From Actinostola sp. cb2023 (lineage: Eukaryota; Cnidaria; Anthozoa; Actiniaria; Actinostolidae), in contig JAUJYZ010001379.1 of the NCBI GenBank assembly GCA_033675265.1, positions 546,001 through 610,000 on the forward strand: 64,000 nt of DNA. The letters run 5' to 3'. Below, one piece after another: positions 47,162 to 59,800 of this stretch. The notes beneath the pieces were generated by a model, which did no database searches, was not told the DNA's origin, and saw only the letters and a list, made by a program, of their open reading frames with translations. The position numbers and the translations under genes were made by a program. Position 1 is the stretch's first letter, and the number at the start of each line of letters is the position of its first letter.

Positions 47162-50100
47162 ATGTCGCGTCCTACGCCTAATCGTCCTCCTCCTCCGATT
47201 CCCAGGCCAGGTAATGCTCGATCTCTGTCATTCCCTCCGTGTATCGAAAACCAATGTCTTCTCTTTGAATTTTCACGATTTTTTCCTTATTTTCATTCAG
47301 GACAAGTACAAGTTGTGCGAGCCAAGTTCAACTACACTGCAAACCAGGTAAGCTTACTTGTGAAACTATGCTGTTTGTTTGTTTATTCAATTGATTGTTG
47401 TCAATGAACCGTTTTTGTTGTTTTTGTCTCCCAGGCTGATGAACTAAGCTTCGAGGAAGGCGACATCTTGTATATCCTCGATAAAGTAGGTGGAAATGTC
47501 TGCTATTTCAGTCCTTCACATGATCTTGTACACAGTCAAAGCGTTACGCGCTGAAAAGCATGTGCACTGTACGCCACTTGCATATCTTACAATAAATCTC
47601 CGTCTAGTAGCTCGATTGGTTACTTTTGCCGTACAGAAATGTAAATTGCATTACCGCAACAACCCTCAGAAAAGCATTTATTTTCCGACTTGGTCACAGA
47701 ATCTTTGTAAATGTTATCGCAACCGGAAGTAATCTTTTTCCCGTAGTTTCAGATTTCGTGCGAAACAACCATTCGATATTTTCATGCTTTTTAATATAAT
47801 TAGACGATGAATTCTAAACACTTGCGCCACTGAATTGTACAAGTATGAGGTGGAGGTTTTTAAATTCCTTAATGTTGTGGGATGGTGTAGTTTCAGCATA
47901 TATACTGTATATATATGTATATAGCAAGTACAGTATCTATCCATATATTAAGCTTATATACGCATGGAGGCGTGGTCTGTATGTCTTTTTTGGCGATGAC
48001 CTATAGAGTATGGAATTCGTCCGATATTAATGTAGGAAACCATTGTAACACAATGATATTGTATAAAAATAAACTTTAATTTGGTGACTAGTATTTATTT
48101 GATTGATATTTGATTGGTTTTAAGATTATTGATATAAATTTCTAAAATGTTGCTTGAAGGAAGATGGCCAGTGGTGGAAGGCTAAAGTAGGCAAGAAAAC
48201 AGGGCTTATTCCATCTAACTATGGTAAGTACAGATTATGCTTTGGATTGTTACCGAGTCATGCAAATTACATGTAGACACAAGAAAAAGTGATAAGGTAG
48301 AAATATTGAGATATGATAGTTTATATAGCATTAGGTCCCTATATTTATAACCTCCTTTGCAGGCATTCTTAGGTGAGGTCCTAAAATCCCCTCTCCACAA
48401 ACGCCTGCTTAAACGAACACAACATTCCATTCCCTTGTCAAGTACCTGCAATAAGGAGGCTACTATATTTATAACTCTGAAGTGTTTGTTAATTGCTGGT
48501 TATATAGATAACTGATTATTGAAACTGTACTATTTCAGTCAAAATGACTGGCTTTAGAGTTTGATTATAACTTGTTACATGTATTATTTCACCATAGTTG
48601 AAGAAAACACAGAATCTGTAGAAAACCCCCTTCATGAAGCAGCAAAGAGAGGTAAAGTATGCAAAACATTTTTCAAACTTTAACAGTAAATGTACATGTA
48701 TGTATACTGGTCATATCAAACTACATTTATAAAAATAGTATGTTTGGCTCAAGTTATACAGGACTCTCAGTAGAAGCCAACAACCTGTGGAATTCCATCA
48801 TCTGCCGAGAACAATTAAATACATTGTAGCCATCTGTGCTGGCTATAACATTTGTCTTTGTGGATCAACTTAATTAGACTACAAAAATGATATCTTGGCT
48901 GTTTCATACTGAGAACCCTGAGTTTTATAATAATAATAATAATGTTTATTATATATAATTAAATGCTCTTATTTAGTACTTTAAATCATTGTTGCATTTC
49001 ATTTAGGTAACATGGCATTCTTACAGGAATGCCTTCAAAATAAAGTAAGTTTATAGTGAACCAGAACTGTAAACCTAAAGGCCCAGACACACCATACAAC
49101 TTTTCTTGCAACATTGCGCACAACAAGAGTTTTTTGGGGTGTTACACGATGCAACGTTGCGTGCAACGGTTGCAGAAGTAGAACTCGATCCTACTTCTGC
49201 AACTGTACAGGTTGCACACAATGTTGCAAGTAAAGTTGCATCATGTATCTGGGCCTTAATACTCTGAAGTTTTCATCTAACAATCTACTGTCAGGGCCAA
49301 CCGACAGTTAACCATTTTTTATTTTTTATTTATTTTTTATTTATTTTTTATTTATTTTATTTTTTATTTTTTTATTTTTTTATTTTTTTATTTTTGCCAT
49401 GCTAATGCGAATTGTATTGTGCCAATATGTTGGCTACTGAGTTGGTTGATAGTTGGTGATAGTACATGTATAAGGGTAATTGCTGTATCAGTGACACAAT
49501 GCCCTTTATTTAGCACTCGTAATTCAATTTCTGGTAATTAACTCATCTCTGGTGATTTTTTTGTGGCGAACATGGCTGCATGTGGAGAGGAGGAGGAGAG
49601 GAGGAGGAGAGGAGGAGGAGAGGAGGAGGAGAGGAGGAGGAGAGGAGAGATCCATTTTAATTTATTCATTTATTTATCATCATCTTTTTTTTATTTTTTT
49701 ATTTTTAACATAATTATATAAATTGTATTTAGATTTTAGTTTTATATTTACAGTATTTTAGATTTAAGTCTCCCCGATTAGTAGGGCACTTGTGCCCAGC
49801 TATAAGATTTTCTGAGACATTAATAAAGTTATTATTATTATTATTCCACCATGCGCTTGCATCGCCGGCCCTGAGCAGTAAAAAATTAACCCATATAGTA
49901 ATGTGATTTGTTACCCAGTTATTCTTACTTATTCAAGGTATCTGTTAATGGATTGGACAAGTCTGGCTCTACTCCTTTGCATTGGGCAGCTCAAGGAGGA
50001 CACATGGGTAACGTATAAACATGATTATTCTGAAAAGTTTATCTTCTCGCCATTTTCAGGATCCTTAAAGCAAGTATGTCACTATTAATCTTGTCTTTCA

Positions 50101-51458
50101 GAATGTGCAGTTACGTTACTAAACCAACGGAACGTACAAATAAATGTACAGGTAATGAGTTAGTCTTTATTTACTGTATGTCTCAGATTTTCATCTCTCT
50201 AAGTATATTGTGTAATCGTTATGATGATGACTTTTATATTGCACAGAATAAATTAGGAGACACGCCTCTTCATTCAGCGTCATGGAAAAATCATGCAGAC
50301 ATTGTCGAAGCACTTTTAGGAAAAGGTATCTAAGAATCAGGCTAAAGAAGCCACTAGACCATTGATCGATTAGTGATTGTAACATGAGAGGATTTTCACA
50401 GTCTAGTTTAGTGATTCTGCAATTGTTTACACTCAGGTGCCAAAACAGATATAAAGAATAATGAACATAGGACACCATATGACTTGGCAAGAGACCCTGA
50501 TGTTGGCAAGCTTTTGAGGGGTGCAAAAGGTCAGAATTAATAATAATAATAATAATAATTTAATTCTTGAAAAAAAAAAAAAAAAAAAAAAAAGCGCATT
50601 ACATATAAATCTCAATGCTCTTTACAATAAGTCAGTAATAAAATATAGAAAATAAAAAAATATAGAAATTATATATAGAAGAAATATAAACTGTTTTATG
50701 TTACACATGGGCTGCACCAACATTATTACGGTACATTCAATAAAGTTTTCAAACTCATTAATGATTCACGAGGACAAAAACTAAGGAAATCACTACCATG
50801 AAGGAGGTTTGGAAATATGTTCTTATTAGCGTACAATGAGGGTTTATCATGTAATTTCAAAACTCATAGGACCAAAATGATTACCATAACTGGAAATTAA
50901 AGAGCTCCTTGAAATTAGTAAAAATGTGAAGTTTGGAAAAGATCGCTTCACAGATTGCGAAGATATGAATTTTCAAAAATCGAAATTTTATATGAAAACC
51001 TTTGGAAATTTACGCTGGTTTCATACAAAATGTTTGAAAATTCATATCTTCGCAATTTGTGAAGCGATCTTTTCCAAACTTCACATTTTTACTCATTTCA
51101 ACGACCTCTTTCCAGCTATAATAATCATTTTTTTGTCATTAATGTCTCCTATAAGTTTTGAAATTACATTGTACGTGATATAAACCCTCATTTGGTCAAC
51201 TTTAGCTTTGGTTTGTTCCAATAATTATTTATGGTTAGAGATTGTTACATGCATGTACATCAGATACAAGAAAGAGTTCTTCCTCCAATTTCAAAGCACT
51301 GAGGTTAATGAGTTGTAAAAGGTGCTCCTTCTAAAGTTTGATCTATTACTTCTAAGCTCCGTTCTTTCTCACTCCAACATCAACTCTTAAAATTCCTTCC
51401 TACTCTTTCAGAGGGAGAATCAACCAATGACTATGGAGATGATGAAGACTCAGATTAA
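47162..51458 (+). CDS. OSTF1: Osteoclast-stimulating factor 1 (SH3-ankyrin adaptor)
   Basis: Eleven exons: 47162-47210, 47301-47347, 47435-47485, 48160-48223, 48598-48651, 49007-49044, 49938-50007, 50102-50151, 50247-50325, 50437-50529, 51412-51458. The sum, 642, gives 213 residues; human OSTF1 has 214. The protein is a small cytoplasmic adaptor. A Pro-rich start ([10 protein letters not shown]) leads to an SH3 domain at about residues 18-75 ([40 protein letters not shown]), then ankyrin repeats ([59 protein letters not shown]) and an acidic tail ending GDDEDSD. In the family the SH3 domain binds Pro-rich partners and the tail can be phosphorylated. All junctions keep frame. Introns hold MITEs at 49076 and 50835. 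Confidence 0.97.
49076..49259. mobile_element. Foldback MITE, AAGGCCCAGACAC family
   Basis: Copy of the 5428 element: ends AAAGGCCCAGACACACCATA and ATGTATCTGGGCCTT, with the same GCAGAAGTAGAACTCGATCC centre. In OSTF1 intron 6. Confidence 0.85.
49318..49655. repeat. TTTTTATTTA tract and (GGAGGA)n tract in OSTF1 intron 6
   Basis: T/A-rich repeats of TTTTTATT run from 49318 to 49396. GAGGAGGAGA repeats run from 49589 to 49648. Confidence 0.9.
50835..51192. mobile_element. Foldback MITE, AATGAGGGTTT family, long copy
   Basis: Same arms as 29953-30206, but it also keeps a second inverted pair (GAAGTTTGGAAAAGATCGCT with AGCGATCTTTTCCAAACTTC). The 29953 copy looks like an internal deletion of this form. 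In OSTF1 intron 10. Confidence 0.88.
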
Positions 51459-52699
51459 ATATTAATCCACAAGTGGTGGTTTACCGAAGGAGTGCATGAT
51501 GTAGTATTCTTCATACATTTGTATCTATTTTCCACCATTTGCTATATGTATGTTTATACAGCTGCAGGGTTGTCAGTGGATTTTAAACGGCGGTCCAAAA
51601 CTTTGAACAGTACTCAGTTGTGTAATGATTACATTTTTGTACACTTGACACACAATGACACATTTTATAGCCAGGCCTATACTTTCAGGTACTAGTAGAG
51701 AATCGTGTACCAAGAAATGTTGTCGGCCAACTAGTACATACCATTTGCTGGTGGACAGTTAGTAGTTTGTTGGCCGATATATAGTTGGTAGGTTAGTAAT
51801 GTAGTTCGTAAGGTTGATAGGTTGTTGGTTGACTTAAGCTAGTTGGTCAACAGTTGGCCAACAACATTTCTTGGTATGTGATTCTGTTACCTTACTTTCA
51901 TCTTAACAGACAACAGAATTCCTTAGGTTGCCTGCTTCTATACTGTCAGATCCCTGTAACTGGTAATTATGTTTGCAATGGACTATCATGCACTCACATC
52001 CAATTTGACTGATACGGCTAATCTGTGATGTTTATAGAGTCTATTGCAAACTACATGTCGCAACTTTGATCCTGTCTGGTCATGTAGTAATGCATGCAAA
52101 TGTCCGTATAATGATCAAGGAATATGTAGCTGCACGAGAGGCTTTAATGTTCTGTGTAATAATAATTACTTTATAGTTCCAAACAAAATAATTGTTTTTG
52201 AAGAAGAAATCCAGGCAGATGCTTGTGTTAAAATGATGTCAATAATTTTTATGCTATAATTAATACAAAGTAAAAGCTAAAACGTACTTATTTGTACATA
52301 ACAAACAAAAATGGCAATAAAATTTGTTATTTTTATAATGCTTTTTGGCACTATATATAGCCTAGTTACTGTGGCATGGTTTGAAATGCAATACTGTGAT
52401 GATCCGTCCAAATAATAATTGGTGGAGCAAGAGTACGCAAAGCTTTGAAACCCAGGCACTGTATGTATAGCATGTACCGTAATAATTCAAATAAGCGCTC
52501 TCCTTCAAATAAGCACCCCCTTATGAAGAAGTGTGGTAATCACAATCAGGAGCCTTATGGGCTCCTGTCACAATAAATGATCCAGCTCCATGAATGTACA
52601 AAGCGATTTTTTCGCCTCTCTATTCTAATGTTATTGTTCCAGTTTTCGTTACTAAAGTTCTGTTGTATCAACTCAGATTTTGGTATTTTCCAAATCAAT
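51459..52699. other. OSTF1 3' untranslated region and downstream spacer
   Basis: AATAAA near 52314 is a plausible poly(A) signal. TTGGTTGGCC-type words repeat at 51720-51870. At 52477-52530, TACCGTAATAATTCAAATAA followed by GCGCTC resembles the end of the 9282-type element. No exon seen. Confidence 0.45.
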
Positions 52700-54010
52700 A
52701 AATAAGCGCCCCCTCCCTAATAAGTACCCCCTCCCTAATAAGTGCCCCCTCTCTAATAAGTACCCCCTCCCTAATAAGTACCCCCTCCCTAATAAGTGCT
52801 CTCTCCCTAATAAGTGCCCCCTCACTAATAAGTGCCCCCTCCCTAATAAGTGCCCCCTCCCTAATAAGTGCCCCCTCCCTAATAAGTGCTCCCTCCCTAA
52901 TAAGTGCTCCCTCCCTAATAAGTACCCCCTCCCTAATAAGTACCCCCTCCCTAATAAGTGCTCTCTCCCTAATAAGTGCCCCCTCCCTAATAAGTGCCTC
53001 CTCCCTAATAAGTACCCCCTCCCTAATAAGTGCCTCCTCCCTAATAAGTACCCCCTCCCTAATAAGTACCCCCTCCCTAATAAGTGCTCTCTCCCTAATA
53101 AGTGCCCCCTCCCTAATAAGTGCCTCCTCCCTAATAAGTACCCCCTCCCTAATAAGTACCCCCTCCCTAATAAGTGCTCTCTCCCTAATAAGTGCCCCCT
53201 CCCTAATAAGTGCCTCCTCCCTAATAAGTACCCCCTCCCTAATAAGTACCACTCCCCCTAATAAGTGCTCCCTCCCTAATAAGTGCTCTCTCCCTAATAA
53301 GTGCCCCCTCCCTAATAAGTGCCCCCTCCCTAATAAGTACCCACTCCCTAATAAGTGCCCCCTCTCTAATAAGTACCCCCTCCCTAATAAGTACCCCCTC
53401 CCTAATAAGTGCTCTCTCCCTAATAAGTGCCCCCTCCCTAATAAGTGCCCCCTCTCTAATAAGTACCCCCTCCCTAATAAGTACCCCCTCCCTAATAAGT
53501 GCTCTCTCCCTAATAAGTGCCCCCTCACTAATAAGTGCCCCCTCCCTAATAAGTGCCCCCTCCCTAATAAGTGCCCCCTCCCTAATAAGTGCCCCCTCCC
53601 TAATAAGTGCTCCCTCCCTAATAAGTGCTCCCTCCCTAATAAGTGCCCCCTCCCTAATAAGTACCCCCTCCCTAATAAGCACCCCCTCCCTAATAAGCAC
53701 CCCCTCACTAATAAGCACCCCCTCCCTAATAAGTACCACCTCCCTAATAAGTGCCCCCTCCCTAATAAGTGCTCCCTCCCTAATAAGTGCTCCCTCCCTA
53801 ATAAGTGCCCCCTCCCTAATAAGTACCCCCTCCCTAATAAGCACCCCCTCCCTAATAAGCACCCCCTCACTAATAAGCACCCCCTCCCTAATAAGTACCA
53901 CCTCCCTAATAAGTACCCCCCCTCCCTAATAAGTGCTCTCTCCCTAATAAGTGCCCCCTCCCTAATAAGTGCCCCCTCCCTAATAAGTACCCCCTCCCTA
54001 ATAAGCACTG
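52700..54010. repeat. 18-bp satellite AATAAGTGCCCCCTCCCT
   Basis: About 72 copies with variants (AAGTACCCC, AAGTGCTCT, AAGCACCCC) in higher-order blocks. 18 is a multiple of three, so long frames run through on both strands (for example the reverse LIREG repeat of 444 codons); these are not genes. Left flank AATAAATAAGCGCCCCC suggests it grew from the end of a TACCGTAA...AATAAGCGC element. Confidence 0.95.
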
Positions 54011-54209
54011 CACCCCCCTTGACCCCCAAAAAATTATGGTCCTTAGTTTGGTTGAAATCAGAAACTTAGCTCTAGTAAAGCATTCACTCGGCGTGCTTCA
54101 GCAATGAGCGACAAGCCTATGGTTTCCTCTGCGGCACAGAACGCATGCACCTTTGTACCCAGTTGGCAATTTGTGGCCATAAGAAAAAGAAAGCCCATTT
54201 TTCAACTAT

Positions 54210-55075
54210 CGTGCCACAGGCAGCCTGCCGAGTAAATATGCAAAAAGAACAATTTTTTTGGCGATTGGCACATTTACCCTTATAAAGTCCTTAGTTTCAA
54301 ATCTTTTGAAAAACAAATTATTTTCGAAAAAGTGTTTCTAAATTTGGGTGACAAGCTGACAAAAACCGGCCATGACGACTTGGGCTTCCTGTGGTGCGCT
54401 TGATTGAGAGATAAGAAAATCGCCTCCAAATCAACAAAACCGCAGAAAATAAAACATTTCTCCAGTCGATATTCCTTCCTCCATAATTCCTGAGATATTT
54501 TTTTCCTCGAAATTTAATTTTTGAAATTTATTTATTTTTGCGAAACTCAGTCGAAAATTGCGGGATCCCTGTGGAAATACGGTTCAATAATACACAGGGA
54601 TCCCGCAATTTTCGACTGAGTTTCGCAAACTTTTTAACTGATGTTTTCTCCACGAAATACTACGAAATTTAAACTTCTAATTGCATATTCTTGTAGAGCA
54701 CAGTAAAAGCTTTTAGAAAATATTAGTTTTATTTCGAAAAAAATACTTTCTTTTGGTGAAAAAATGCATTTCTACCACAGGAAGCCCAAATAAGCGTTTT
54801 TTGCATTTATCTCTTATTTGTAAACGTTTTTCAAAACTATTTCTAAGCACTGGCTAAAAATATTTGGATTTTTGTTTATCTTTGCGGAGAAAAACGGGAT
54901 TTTGTTCCGATGTCGAGAATTTTTTTTTTATAAATTAACTTTCGATTTTTCCAACAAACTACATATCGTTGGAAAGCTTAGAATAATGGCAGCAAGAATC
55001 TGTAATTTGTTTCATCAAAGAATTTGAAATGGACATTTTATAAGGCAAAATGTGCTTTTCACCAGGAATCCCACC
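54210..55075. other. Segment with scattered CACAGGNANCCC motifs
   Basis: Motif copies occur near 54216 (CCACAGGCAGCC), 54382 (GGGCTTCCTGTGG), 54565 (GGGATCCCTGTGG), 54594 (CACAGGGATCCC), 54777 (CCACAGGAAGCCC) and, imperfectly, 55062. Between them the DNA is AT-rich with no gene. It may be a mobile element whose limits I cannot set. Confidence 0.45.
54536..54630. repeat. Perfect 37-bp-arm hairpin
   Basis: GCGAAACTCAGTCGAAAATT and GCGGGATCCCTGTG are repeated as an exact complement after a loop of about 20 bases. Each arm's inner end carries the CACAGGGATCCC motif. Confidence 0.9.
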
Positions 55076-55837
55076 CTTCAATAAAATCAATAGCATACAA
55101 TTTTAGAATATATATTATAGTTTATTTTATTTTTGTGATAAAATAAAATTATCACATTATTATTATGGTATTAAACTATATATAGATTCTTTTCTGTTTC
55201 CATATTAATGCCACTGTATAAAGCTCACAATCATCTAGACTTGCCACAAGTCAACCTCTCTTGTATCCCAGATGTGCGAGCGAAGTGAGCCATTGAAGTC
55301 GCGAAGCGACCAGGAAGGACTTTTCGAAAGTAACAGTCATCCTGAACTGCATAACATAATCTTATGAACTTAATTGTTTCATCCAAAACTGCAAATTCAT
55401 GAACAGTGAAACAGGAATAACCTTTATAAAAGTGGTAGGGCATAAACAAGCATTAGGTTCACTGTCAATGTCGTCATGTGTTACTGATCGAATCACCTAT
55501 GGTCAATATTGTATCATAATAGTTTTTACTTGTGGTTGAAAAAGTGGTAGGACTGCAACCCTACAAGCCACAAGTGCCCCTCCCAAAAATGGGAGTGTAC
55601 TTTTCTGGCATAAATATTGGACCACAAAGAAATCATTGATTGCTTTATATTATATATGTTAGCAATCGTGAATACGTCGGCTGTACTATCCAATAAATTA
55701 TAATTCCTATCTATTATATTTTTCTTATATAAGTTAGGTGATGTCAGTCAGTCACAGCCTTCTTTCTCCATATAAATGTTGCGCAATTCAAATTTTCTTG
55801 GGAATCACCAGACAGGTCGGGAATACACGCAACTTGC

Positions 55838-56215
55838 TTACCGCCGTGTGTTCATTTTTACCCCAGTTTGTCGTTCAGGATGATTCTGCCTCAAGTTTGT
55901 CAACACTTCTTCTTTTCCCACTAATGAATTACTACCTTTAGTTTGGATCGGAGGAAGAAAAGTACGCGAGGAATTTGGTTTGTCTCTGTTTGGGACGTCT
56001 GGTTTCTCTGGGCTTCGTCGCAGTTTTTTCCTGTCTTCATTTGACAATTGTCCTTTTAGCTTCTTGTTTATATCAAGGGCCTTTTGTAGCAGCTCTTCAA
56101 CTTGCTCTTCGCTGAGAGAATCTAGACTTTTAGCCACAGATTGCGGATCTGTTAGATCTATGGCGATTTCTTTGTCGGTTTCTGATTCGTAATCGGGACT
56201 CCCAAATGAGGCCAT
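55838..56215 (-). CDS. Unrecognised small charged protein, probably first exon
   Basis: A reverse frame of 125 codons starts MASFGSPDYESETDKEIA. Residues about 18-60 are predicted helical and acidic/basic (DLTDPQSVAKSLDSL, EEQVEELLQKALDINKKL), like a short coiled coil. A Lys/Arg/Pro-rich part follows (KKLRRSPEKPDVPNRDKP). A possible donor AAAG|GTAGTA at about 55936 suggests that the true protein is spliced there to exons further left, and that the rest of the frame is intronic. Position 595 bases from the HLTF start, head-to-head, supports a real gene. I do not recognise the family. Confidence 0.55.
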   Translation of the reverse strand: MASFGSPDYESETDKEIAIDLTDPQSVAKSLDSLSEEQVEELLQKALDINKKLKGQLSNEDRKKLRRSPEKPDVPNRDKPNSSRTFLPPIQTKGSNSLVGKEEVLTNLRQNHPERQTGVKMNTRR

Positions 56216-56809
56216 TTTTGATCCAATACTTCACCGATCGAGATGTCTGGGCTAGGCCTTGGTAACAGTGCCAAATGATCAATAAAACAGGTAATAAAAC
56301 AGCACAATCATTGAATGTTTGCACATGGCTTTTGTCGTTGTTTACATAAAGCTTTTCTCACTTGGTTACATTCATAACGTCTATTGATTCTAATCAACCA
56401 ATGAAATTGCATGATAAATAACACTGCTTTTAGCCAATCACAACTGGTTTAAAAACGATCCAATCGTGTTCCTTCTTATAATTCAACCAATCAAAAGTTG
56501 TTTTAGAAACACATTTTCACATGAACACAGTGATTCAAAAAGATCTTTCTTTGAAATACACTTTTAACGGTCGAGTAGTTTCACTTTCGTTTTCAAGCAG
56601 CTGTTTAGAAGTCTAATGAATCTAGAGAAGTGGAAATCCAACAGAATTTGATAGTTAGGAACGAATATCGGCCTAGAATTTGTCAGATCTCAGATTTCAA
56701 GTTTTCCCGCCACATTTCTTGCAAAGCGAGTTGACTTCTCTCTCCTGGATTCTCTCGTTGTTAATGGCTTATTCAGCGTCCTAAATGACCAGTGATCCAG
56801 TCTTACAGG
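56216..56809. promoter_or_regulatory. Divergent promoter region between the unknown gene and HLTF
   Basis: 594 bases between opposed starts, with several CCAAT/ATTGG words (around 56397, 56436, 56461, 56487). No HIRAN-coding exon is found here. A CTTACAG directly before the HLTF ATG at 56810 could be a chance acceptor-like sequence. Confidence 0.4.
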
Positions 56810-59800
56810 ATGGCTACACAGTCAAGTCTTGATGGAGTAAATGACAGTGGAAACACGATGAAAGCCGATTACATTCCTTCACTGAGTGATGTACATTCTA
56901 GTGTGGCCAGTTCTCCTCAAATAATGCTTGTAAGCGCCCCTGTAAATAGTCTAGCTTGCAGTACTTCTACAGAAGCTTCATCTAGTGTCTCAAGTCCTTG
57001 TGTTGTCCCTACATCAGTCATAAAATGTATATCTGATCAGCTTGAGCCTGAGAAGAACCAAGGAACTGTAGATACATGTATGACTTTGAGTCTGAGACTA
57101 CATGTACCAGCACTAAATGGACTGAATGCAGGACTTGTAGGACAGAACTCTATTTGTGTTGCTTCTACACCAAGTATAGCTAACATTAACCAGATGAAGC
57201 AGGGAGTGTTGTTAGGTCCCAAGGTTGCCAAGGAGGTTGGACCTTGCGGTTCACCTCAATCGACCTCAGCTGTTGAACCAAACAAGGGGACAAATGCACC
57301 TTTGATTGTTTTGTCGTCACTGAAGCCAGAGCCTGGTAGTACTCCATCAATTATAAATATAGCTGACATCCAGAACAATCTTGCAACTCACCTACTAAAT
57401 AACAAACCATGTAGTTCTTCAACTGTGCTTGAAACACAACACAGCAAATATTTTTCAAAGTGTCCCATCAAGATTAAAGAGGAATCAGACAGCCATCCCA
57501 AATGTGGTCCAAACTGTGGTTGTGACGCTTGTTCTGCCAAATCATCATCGCTGACACCAGTAGCCAGCACATCCGGTATGCCTGGTCTGATTGATGGTCA
57601 AGGTATTCCAGGATGCAGTGGAATTGGTCAAAGTAGTACCGATAATAGTGATATTTCACTGCCGCCAGTCAATATTGGAACCTGTTTGTTGTGTGGAGAT
57701 AAATTGTGTGGCAGTAATGGAGTAACGTGTGCCTCGGATGATGAATCGGAGGAACCAGAGGGTGAAAAAGACGATTTGCCTGCCCCTCCAATGGTGAGAT
57801 TGAAATATTATTTCCATGCAGAAATATTAGTACAAAATAGAACCTCACTCTCTCATACAATTGAATTGAAGGGCTCCCTGCAAGAACAATGCAAGTGATC
57901 TCTGATCAAAATCAAAATTCTCCTTGAGATCCTTTGATTTTCAAAGGAGAATTTGGGTTTTGATCACAAGTCACTTACTCCGTTCTCAATTGATGTATAT
58001 TTGCACTCTTGATTTACAGTTTTACATTTTCACACATACAGCTACATGTATACATACTTAATGGATTGTGAGAGTGTGGAGATAGCAAACTGCAAATCTG
58101 TTGTGTCCACATACAAGGGAATGTACAGTACATGTATATATTGTAAGCCACATGGCTGTCAAATTGCACCTTAATAGTAACTGTAAAGTTGAGGACACAT
58201 GGTGCACAATAATGCCAGCAATCATGATTTCAGCGCGTGTCCACCTCTGCAATTAGTTGAGTGTAATGTTGCAGAAGTAGGATCGCATTGTACTTCAATG
58301 AGCTTGGTCACAAGCAATTGCAGTGGAAATGCTGCAATAATATTGCCAGCAATATTGCACTGTGTGTCTGCACCCCAGGGGGGGGTACTCAGGGGTATCA
58401 GTGACGGGGAGGTGCGAAGACCTTTTTGGGGTTTGAAATTCGCGGCTTGGGATTTTTTTTGGGTTATCAATTTTCTGGTGGACTTTTTTTAATATAAAGA
58501 TTTTGGCAAGGACTTTTTTTGGGGTTGATAAAAATGATATCCTACCATTCTCGATTTTATGCGGAGAAAAATTGGACTTTTTTGGGGTTACGATTTTGGG
58601 CCGTTGGACTTTTTTTGGGTCTTGTTTTTGAGTAATGGACTTGTTTGGGTTAAAAAGTTTGGCCTCATTCGCACCTCCCCGTCACTGATTGCCCTGAGTA
58701 CCCCCCCTGGGGTCTGCACCTACAAGCTACATGTAATTGAGTCTTTTCTTTCTTTTTAGTCTAGTGTAGAAGTGGACAAATTGTTTTCAAAGCTTATTGA
58801 GCAAGACAAAGAATCAGTAATTGAACCAGCTGCTGTAAGATGTATATTAATTAATAGACCTTCAAAGCAATTATGCCATGTATTTGAAATGCATTGTGGG
58901 ATTAGTTGAGGGCAAAACATGGCAAATATCTTAGCGAAGCTTCATGAGATGGACGTTGAAGGGTCAGTTTACTAACAAAAGATGATGAAGACAGCTCAGT
59001 TAAAGATTTACAAAGATATACGTGCAGAAATAAGAGGATGCACGCTTTGAAGACAAGACTCAAGTTTCAAACTGTTGGAAAAGTAAACTGAGCCTTTAGC
59101 ATCTTGAGCTGGAGAAATGCACTTGTAAATTGTGACATGAATTTTGACTTGTATTCAATATTGCAGGTCATCAATACTGACATGTTTCTACACCAAAAGC
59201 AAGCTTTGCAATGGATGATCACAAGAGAAAATAGCAATGATTTGGGTCCATTCTGGAAGGAAGTGTCCAGAGGGGATTGGTATAACGAAGGAACAAGATG
59301 CTACACTTCAGAGAAACCTAAATGTATTAAAGGTGGCATACTGGCAGATGATATGGGTCTAGGGAAGACATTGACTATTATTGCATTAATATTCACCAAC
59401 CATATCAATGGCAAACCAATGTTCTTGAAAAAAGAAGTGACTTCAAACAAGGTTGGATATGATGGATTTCTCCTCCTCTCCTCTCCTCTCCTCTCCTCTC
59501 CTCTCCTCTCCTCTCCTCTCCTCTCCTCTCCTCTCCTCCTCTCCTCTCCTCTCCTCTCCTCTCCTCTCCTCTCCTCCTCTCTCTCCTCTCCTCTCCTCTC
59601 CTCTCCTCTCCTCTCCTCTCCTCTCCTCTCCTCTCCTTTCCACTCCTCTCTTTCTTTTTAATGCAGTTTGTTTGTTTGTCCTTGTACTTTTTCCAGAGAA
59701 ATGCTTCATTAGATGCATCTGAGAACACAACAGCACCACGGTCCAAGAAGACTTGCATAAATATTAGCAGTTCAGATGATGCATCTGAGAACACAACAGC

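Noticed and set aside
52695..54029. 444-codon reverse open frame (LIREG/LLGRG repeats) and a 193-codon forward frame
   Set aside because: Both are read through an 18-bp satellite, whose length keeps all frames open. No flanking splice sites or family similarity.
55231..55449. 72-codon reverse frame ending FARTSGIQERLTCGKSR
   Set aside because: No splice context that links it to the neighbouring gene and no recognised domain; it overlaps a GCGAAGTGAGCCATTGAAG-type palindromic segment.
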